Assembly (NCBI GenBank): GCA_964498785.1
Contig: CAZCJL010000098.1
Span: 1 to 26,958 of the forward strand
DNA length: 26,958 nt
Reading direction: 5' to 3'
DNA from: Mariaggregatimicrobium sp964498785
GTDB taxonomy: Bacteria; Zhuqueibacterota; Zhuqueibacteria; Thermofontimicrobiales; Thiofontviventaceae
The translations under genes were made by a program, and so were the position numbers. The notes beneath the pieces are model-generated. The model did no database searches. It had not been told where the DNA came from and saw only the letters and a list, made by a program, of their open reading frames with translations. Position 1 is the first letter of the stretch, and every line of letters begins with the position of its first letter. This document shows positions 23,172 through 26,958 of the stretch, piece by piece.

Positions 23172-24380
23172 TTAAATTTTTTCCTTTTTTTGATTGATTG
23201 AAAACGGTAGTGGCACATAGGGCGTTGGTTGTTTTTCCTGTCTTGCCATTTGTCTTTTTCGAATGAATAAAACGATTGCCGCAAAAATTGAAAACATTAA
23301 AACATTCTGTAGCACCGTAAACGGGATGCTTATTTTATTTGAATAAGTGGGCAAGTCGCGACCATTGTAACGAATTACCGGATTCAAATATAAAGAATTT
23401 GTCGGAGATATGATTTCTGTTCGTACATAGAGATAATCTTCCCGTAGCTCAATTTCAGCAGTATTGTTGTTCATCACAATTTTTAATATTTCTCCATTAT
23501 TTCCAATGAATCTGATCTTATCTGCCGGTTTGTCAATTGTGATCTTCAATGTGCTGCTATCGATTTCAACATTTTTCAAAAAAATACTATTCCGCCCGTG
23601 ATGACCGGTAACTGCATACATCTGTCCTTTTTTCAGGGCTGAAATTACGTCCTTTTTACAGGGAGAATTTGCATGAATCATTGTCCAGCGAACACCTGTT
23701 TTCCTCGGATGATAGATATCGTGGGAATCATCATTTCCCATAATCCAGACCACTTTTCCGGATGACAGCGCTGTGTCCAACAATTGAAGTGTTTGCATCT
23801 TCTTTTTATTGATCTCGATAGCATCGAAACCTGTCAACCGAATCATGTCGCGCTGGGAATATCCACCCATCCATGGCGGATGCGCTAAAACGATAAATGT
23901 ACTATCGCTATTGAGCCGGTTGAGAATATTTTGCTTGTGATGCCTGTGTTGTCCGAAAAAATAATCCCGCCATTCTACCTGCTCTGCTCCGATTGCAAGC
24001 TGATGTGTCTTGAAAAGGCTATACCCGTGTTCATACACTGGAATGTAATCCGGCGCGTTGAAACGATATGTATTCACTTTCTGGTAATCGGAAAACGCTA
24101 CAATATCGTAGCCCATGTCTTTATAAAATTGATAAATCGTATCGCTCTGATTGTCGCCGTTGGTAACTCCGCCCCATGAATGTGCATGCAGGTGAAAATT
24201 TCCTTTTAACCAGTGTCCCTGAATATTCTCATAAGGATTATACCAATGAGACCCATTAAAAGGAGTTCGCTTTTTAAATTGATAAACAGGACACAGAAAA
24301 TATTGCAGCGTCATGATTAAAATGATCAGAATTAGCACATACCACAGCAGAAGCCCGGATCGTTTGAGGATATTAAACAT
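23172..24380 (-). CDS. Membrane-anchored PHP-domain metal-dependent hydrolase
   Basis: 402 residues. Membrane helices lie near 10-30 and 352-376, so the PHP domain between them is probably periplasmic. Metal ligands visible are H63 and H65 in NFHLHAHSWGG, D98 in AFSDYQ, E133 in GAEQVEW, H167 in LAHPPW, and D217-D218/H220 in GNDDSHD. The second motif usually reads SDH; here it is SDY, one ligand different. PHP enzymes hydrolyse phosphoesters. Its stop is 9 nt before the GT39 gene and its start overlaps the GT2 stop by eight bases, so it belongs to the lipid-linked sugar cassette. A phosphatase acting on a lipid-phosphate or sugar-phosphate is plausible but unproven. Confidence 0.85.
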   Translation of the reverse strand: MFNILKRSGLLLWYVLILIILIMTLQYFLCPVYQFKKRTPFNGSHWYNPYENIQGHWLKGNFHLHAHSWGGVTNGDNQSDTIYQFYKDMGYDIVAFSDYQKVNTYRFNAPDYIPVYEHGYSLFKTHQLAIGAEQVEWRDYFFGQHRHHKQNILNRLNSDSTFIVLAHPPWMGGYSQRDMIRLTGFDAIEINKKKMQTLQLLDTALSSGKVVWIMGNDDSHDIYHPRKTGVRWTMIHANSPCKKDVISALKKGQMYAVTGHHGRNSIFLKNVEIDSSTLKITIDKPADKIRFIGNNGEILKIVMNNNTAEIELREDYLYVRTEIISPTNSLYLNPVIRYNGRDLPTYSNKISIPFTVLQNVLMFSIFAAIVLFIRKRQMARQEKQPTPYVPLPFSINQKKEKI

Positions 24381-25107
24381 AAGTTCCTTTTTCGATAATT
24401 TTGTATCGCAGGTAGCGTTTTTTCATCCAGCGGACGGCAAACAAATCCCGCAGTGATTTAAATAGCCGGTTTCGAATATTGTATTTAGAATTTCCATGAA
24501 GCCGCGGATAGTGATTCACCGGTACTTCGATCACAGTGTATCCTTCCAGTTTCGCGAGCGTCGGGAAAAAACGGTGCAGACCTTCGTACAATTTCACATT
24601 GCGAAAAACCTCTTTGCGCATCACCTTCAACGGACAGCCGACATCACGGATATCTTCGCCGCTCAACCAGTTGCGTACATTGTTGGCAATCACGGATGAA
24701 ATGCGTTTCAGCAGATTGTCCGCCCGTTTTTCGCGGTACCCGACTACCATATCATAGTCACCGATATGTTCCAGCAGTTTTGGAATGTCATGTGCGTCTA
24801 CCTGCAGATCCGCATCCAGCGTGATAATGACTTCCCCGGATGCTGCACGAAAGCCGGCATCGAACGCCGCGGTCTGTCCATGATTTTGGTCGAAGAACAG
24901 GTACTGAAATTTACCATTTTCAGAACAAATGTTCTTGATAATATCCCGGCTGCCATCCGTACTGCCGTCATCGATCAGCAGCACCTGATACGATCCGGAG
25001 ATCGTTTCCAGCGCAGAGACGATATTATCACGCAATTTGATGAGATTGTCCTGTTCGTTGTAAACAGGAATGATAATCGAATAGTTAATTTTTGAAGTAT
25101 TGTCCAT
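24373..25107 (-). CDS. GT2 polyprenyl-phosphate sugar transferase-like
   Basis: 244 residues. The GT-A core is clear: YSIIIPVYNEQDNL, LLIDDGSTDGS at 43-53, TLDADLQVDAHDIP with DAD at 98-100, and GCPLKVMRKEVF. It resembles DPM1/ArnC-like enzymes that transfer a sugar to polyprenyl phosphate, but it lacks the two C-terminal membrane helices of ArnC, as in the short DPM1-like group. First gene of the glycan cluster; it overlaps the PHP gene by eight bases. Probably makes the donor used by the GT39 enzyme. Confidence 0.9.
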   Translation of the reverse strand: MDNTSKINYSIIIPVYNEQDNLIKLRDNIVSALETISGSYQVLLIDDGSTDGSRDIIKNICSENGKFQYLFFDQNHGQTAAFDAGFRAASGEVIITLDADLQVDAHDIPKLLEHIGDYDMVVGYREKRADNLLKRISSVIANNVRNWLSGEDIRDVGCPLKVMRKEVFRNVKLYEGLHRFFPTLAKLEGYTVIEVPVNHYPRLHGNSKYNIRNRLFKSLRDLFAVRWMKKRYLRYKIIEKGTYV

Positions 25108-25303
25108 TTTTCTCTGAATATTACATTTCTGTTAAACTCTCAAATAAAACCTTTTAATGTTACTTGTGGATTAATAATAAATTTCGATATGATGAAAGGA
25201 AGGTTTAATTTTTTTGAATTGTGGTAATTTTCCTTTTTGTGATTCATGTCTGAAACCGGATATTTATGCGAGTCCGAAGCAATTAGAGCTACGGATTTTT
25301 TTT

Positions 25304-25369
25304 CGTTGCGATGCTTCGCGTCGCAATGCAATTATTGACGGAGTGCGTCAATGAATGCGTAGCAACGAG
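25304..25369. repeat. Nested hairpin modules upstream of the antitoxin
   Basis: CGTTGCGATGC (25304-25314) and GCGTCGCAATG (25318-25328) form one hairpin. ATTGACG (25334-25340) and CGTCAAT (25346-25352) form another around GAGTG. The outer TCGTTGC (25303-25309) can also pair with GCAACGA (25363-25369). Both hairpins recur at 26847-26863 and 26916-26940. They occupy the 340-base gap (25108-25447) between the GT2 gene and the antitoxin, otherwise without a recognised gene. Confidence 0.75.
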
Positions 25370-25387
25370 ATCAAGATCAAAAATTGC

Positions 25388-25432
25388 TTGATTTTATCCT
25401 ACCAAATCTGTATTGACTTAAATTAAGTCAAT
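25388..25432 (+). promoter_or_regulatory. Antitoxin operator and overlapping promoter
   Basis: A perfect 21-bp palindrome (ATTGACTTAA 25412-25421, centre A, TTAAGTCAAT 25423-25432) lies 15 nt before the antitoxin ATG. A weak promoter TTGATT (25388-25393), 17-nt spacer, TATTGA (25411-25416) overlaps it, so binding there would block transcription. This is the usual autoregulatory layout of toxin-antitoxin genes. Confidence 0.55.
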
Positions 25433-25447
25433 TTGAAAGGAAATAAA

Positions 25448-25636
25448 ATGCCCAGTTTGAAAGACCAGGTACTTCATATCGTCAAATCTTTGCCAGATGA
25501 TGTCAGCCTCGATGACATCTTTGCTGAATTATATTTCAAATTACAGGTAGATAAAGGATTGCAGGAACTATACGCCGGGAAAGGAATTCCGCATTCTGTG
25601 GTAAAAGACAGGATGAGTCAATGGATAAAAAAATAA
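25448..25636 (+). CDS. ParE/RelE-associated antitoxin-type protein
   Basis: 62 residues from the ATG at 25448, chosen for its AAAGGA ribosome site. An upstream TTG at 25433 overlaps the operator palindrome and is less likely. The helical sequence LPDDVSLDDIFAELYFKLQVDKGLQELYAGKGIPHSVVKDRMSQW resembles the small antitoxin-type partners found before ParE/RelE toxins. Its last 16 bases overlap the start of the broken toxin frame, typical of such pairs. The protein looks intact although its toxin is not. Confidence 0.75.
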   Translation: MPSLKDQVLHIVKSLPDDVSLDDIFAELYFKLQVDKGLQELYAGKGIPHSVVKDRMSQWIKK

Positions 25637-25903
25637 TTTGGTCACCGAGAGCTGCTGAGGACATGGAGGTCATCTAAACTTATATTTCTGATCAATCCCA
25701 ATACTATGCATCATTAGTTGTACAACGGATTCTGCAAATCATTGAATCAATCCCCCTATTCAGGCAGAATGGTTCCCGAATATGAAATGGAGTCTTTGCG
25801 TGAAAAATTTTATACGCATTATCGGATTGTCTATCGCATAAAAAATGAAGTCATAGAAATTGTCGCAATTTCTCACGGAGCAAGGCTTTTAAGAGGTATT
25901 TAA
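25621..25903 (+). pseudogene. Broken ParE/RelE-family toxin
   Basis: Translation from ATG 25621 gives MDKKIIWSPRAAEDMEVI, then an in-frame TAA, then TYISDQSQYYASLVVQRILQ and IIESIP in the same frame. At a run of five C's (ATCCCCCTAT near 25750-25757) the frame shifts; reading it as four C's continues into YSGRMVPEYEMESLREKFY, THYRIVYRIKNEVIEIVAIS and HGARLL, the classic ParE/RelE end. One stop and one single-base insertion therefore disable an otherwise complete ~93-residue toxin. Sequencing error at the C run could explain the shift but not the stop. Confidence 0.85.
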
Positions 25904-25913
25904 AGATTCCACA

Positions 25914-26265
25914 AAATACCGTTCGTATTTGGAGTGCAGTCGCTTTATCGACTGCATTGCCGCAAAGCGGCAAAAAGGCTTTGCGCAATACCGTTAGTAT
26001 GCGCTGTCTAATCAAGCCGGAAAATACATGCCGTCGCTAGCGCGACTCAAGAACCTGGAACGAGACAATTGTTATCATAATGAAATCCATTCCCGTTATC
26101 AAGTGCCGTCAGGCACGATATGTCTATAGCGGCAAATTCCTGCCAAAAATAAACCAGTGCTGTTAGGCAACGTCATGTCAAAGTTGGAAATTCTCGTGCA
26201 TTAGGTGCACGGAGATCACAGAGGCATTTCAGATTTCCGAAGTTTTCAAAACTTCGGAAATCTTC
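25914..26265. repeat. Array of short intergenic hairpins ending in the 33-bp palindrome, copy 2
   Basis: Within the 480-base gap 25904-26383: AATAC/GTATT (25915-25929); TGCAGTCG/CGACTGCA (25935-25956); TTGCCGC/GCGGCAA (25957-25973); GCGC-A-ATAC/GTATGCGC (25983-26004); GTCGC/GCGAC (26033-26046); GTGCC/GGCAC (26103-26116); CGTGCA/TGCACG (26195-26211); and the palindrome AGATTTCCGAAGTTTT with its inverse (26231-26263). The first and fourth share the loop CGTTM. No gene is seen in this gap. Confidence 0.75.
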
Positions 26266-26383
26266 CGTTAATCAAAAAATTATTTCCGTTTCTCCCCTTG
26301 ACTTCATTGTCAAAAATACGTATATTTCTCTATTGTAAAATTGCAAATCCTTGCGAACAATCTAATAAATATTTATTAGCGAG

Positions 26384-26806
26384 ATGCCCATGAAACCGGA
26401 AAAATTAACCGGCGTGAAACCGCCGCCGGATGCGGAGAAATGGCATAATTACGGATTTACAATGCAGCAGGAAACACCCAACCGCATCGAGGATGCTGCG
26501 AAATATCTCGCCGCCATGATCTCTTTTTCGTTGACTTTTACCATCACCAATTTAAATGATGTGCTGACCGTCTTCAGCCACACCGTGTGGATCAAGCTCT
26601 GTTTCGGGCTGTGGCTGGTATCATTTGTGGTAACATTTCTCGTAATCTATCCCCGGCGATACCGGTTCCCGGCACGGTCCGCAGACAAAATCAGGGCAGT
26701 GCACGGGCAGATCTGGCGCTACAAGCGTTTTCTGTTCATTGCCGCGGTGTTCACGTATTTTGTCCCGTTTCTGGTATTTGGGATTTTGTTCCTGTGGAGC
26801 ATTTAA
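26384..26806 (+). CDS. Unknown membrane protein with three helices
   Basis: 140 residues (138 from an ATG at 26390). A soluble N-terminus (KLTGVKPPPDAEKWHNYGFTMQQETPNRIEDAAKYLAAMIS) is followed by hydrophobic stretches at about 42-60, 70-90 and 115-138; the loop between the last two is basic (YPRRYRFPARSADKIRAVHGQIWRYKR), so it probably faces the cytoplasm. No family is recognised. It stands alone on the + strand with hairpin arrays on both sides. Codon use looks normal, and a matching hairpin follows its stop. Confidence 0.6.
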   Translation: MPMKPEKLTGVKPPPDAEKWHNYGFTMQQETPNRIEDAAKYLAAMISFSLTFTITNLNDVLTVFSHTVWIKLCFGLWLVSFVVTFLVIYPRRYRFPARSADKIRAVHGQIWRYKRFLFIAAVFTYFVPFLVFGILFLWSI

Positions 26807-26815
26807 ACCCAGGCT

Positions 26816-26940
26816 CGTGCGTACGCTCTGCGTGCGCACGCCTTACCCGACGGAGTGCGTCGGTGGCTATGTAACGCACGGAAGATAGATTTACGATGCA
26901 AAACGTCGATGAATGCGTTGCGACGCAAAGCATCGCAACG
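26816..26940 (+). repeat. Hairpin-module block downstream of the membrane-protein gene
   Basis: Nine nt after the stop: CGTGCGTACGC (26816-26826) and GCGTGCGCACG (26830-26840), loop TCT. Then CCGACG/CGTCGG around GAGTG (26847-26863), GTCGATGAATGCG, and CGTTGCGACGC/GCATCGCAACG (26916-26940). The first hairpin repeats 16791-16813, the second 25334-25352, the last 25304-25328. It runs to near the window edge; nothing coding seen after it. Confidence 0.8.
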
Positions 26941-26958
26941 AGGAGTATGCTGAATGGA

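Noticed and set aside
25140..25331. 63-residue minus-strand open frame upstream of the GT2 gene
   Set aside because: It starts within the hairpin module, has no ribosome site and low-complexity composition; no protein family is suggested.
25914..26265. CRISPR array
   Set aside because: The hairpins differ from each other and there are no equal repeats with regular spacers.

Overview
The window looks like chromosomal DNA of a Gram-negative, diderm bacterium of the FCB (Fibrobacterota-Chlorobiota-Bacteroidota) superphylum or a close relative such as Calditrichota or candidate phylum KSB1. This is an inference. It rests on a secreted protease with a C-terminal NFPNPFNPTT-type sorting/FlgD-like domain, on heptosyltransferase-type (GT9) genes and a lipid-A-synthase N-terminal-domain protein that imply LPS, on an AT-rich moderate-GC composition, and on intergenic palindromic repeats. 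No rRNA, tRNA, phage, complete IS or CRISPR array was seen.

Layout. 151-6528 (mostly minus strand): a B12-binding radical SAM enzyme; a slipin / NfeD / DUF2905 membrane operon ending in a terminator; a plus-strand structured RNA at 4117-4300 that I read as 6S RNA; a STAS-domain protein; a small membrane protein with four cysteines; and a YifB/ComM AAA ATPase. 6529-7113 is non-coding and holds a ~307-bp element bounded by inverted repeats (MITE-like). 7114-9843 is a large secreted M6-like metalloprotease with three N-terminal repeat domains. 10246-12329 (plus) is an ABC permease/ATPase pair. 12341-13335 (minus) is a three-gene cassette of nucleotidyltransferase (MNT), HEPN protein and AbrB/VapB-like protein. 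13426-16578 (minus) is a GH92 alpha-mannosidase-family enzyme followed by a Tat-exported TIM-barrel-like protein.

16826-25107 (minus) is a cell-surface glycan cluster. Transcribed order: GT2 sugar transferase, membrane-anchored PHP hydrolase, GT39 (ArnT-like) transferase, small LAB_N protein, GT4, GT4, GT9, GT9. The first four fit a lipid-linked sugar route (charge carrier, move across membrane, transfer outside); the last four fit LPS core or O-glycan assembly on the cytoplasmic side. 25108-26958 is accessory: an antitoxin with its operator, a toxin broken by a stop and a frameshift, an unknown three-helix membrane protein, and many short hairpin modules.

Most notable items: (1) the GH92 enzyme carries Gln where most family members have the catalytic acid Glu, a change linked in the family to cleavage of mannose-1-phosphate diesters; (2) a set of short hairpin modules that recur in new combinations, one of them placed 9-12 nt after the stop codon of two unrelated genes; (3) the 184-nt 6S RNA candidate; (4) the decayed toxin beside an intact antitoxin; (5) the membrane PHP protein inside the lipid-linked sugar cassette.
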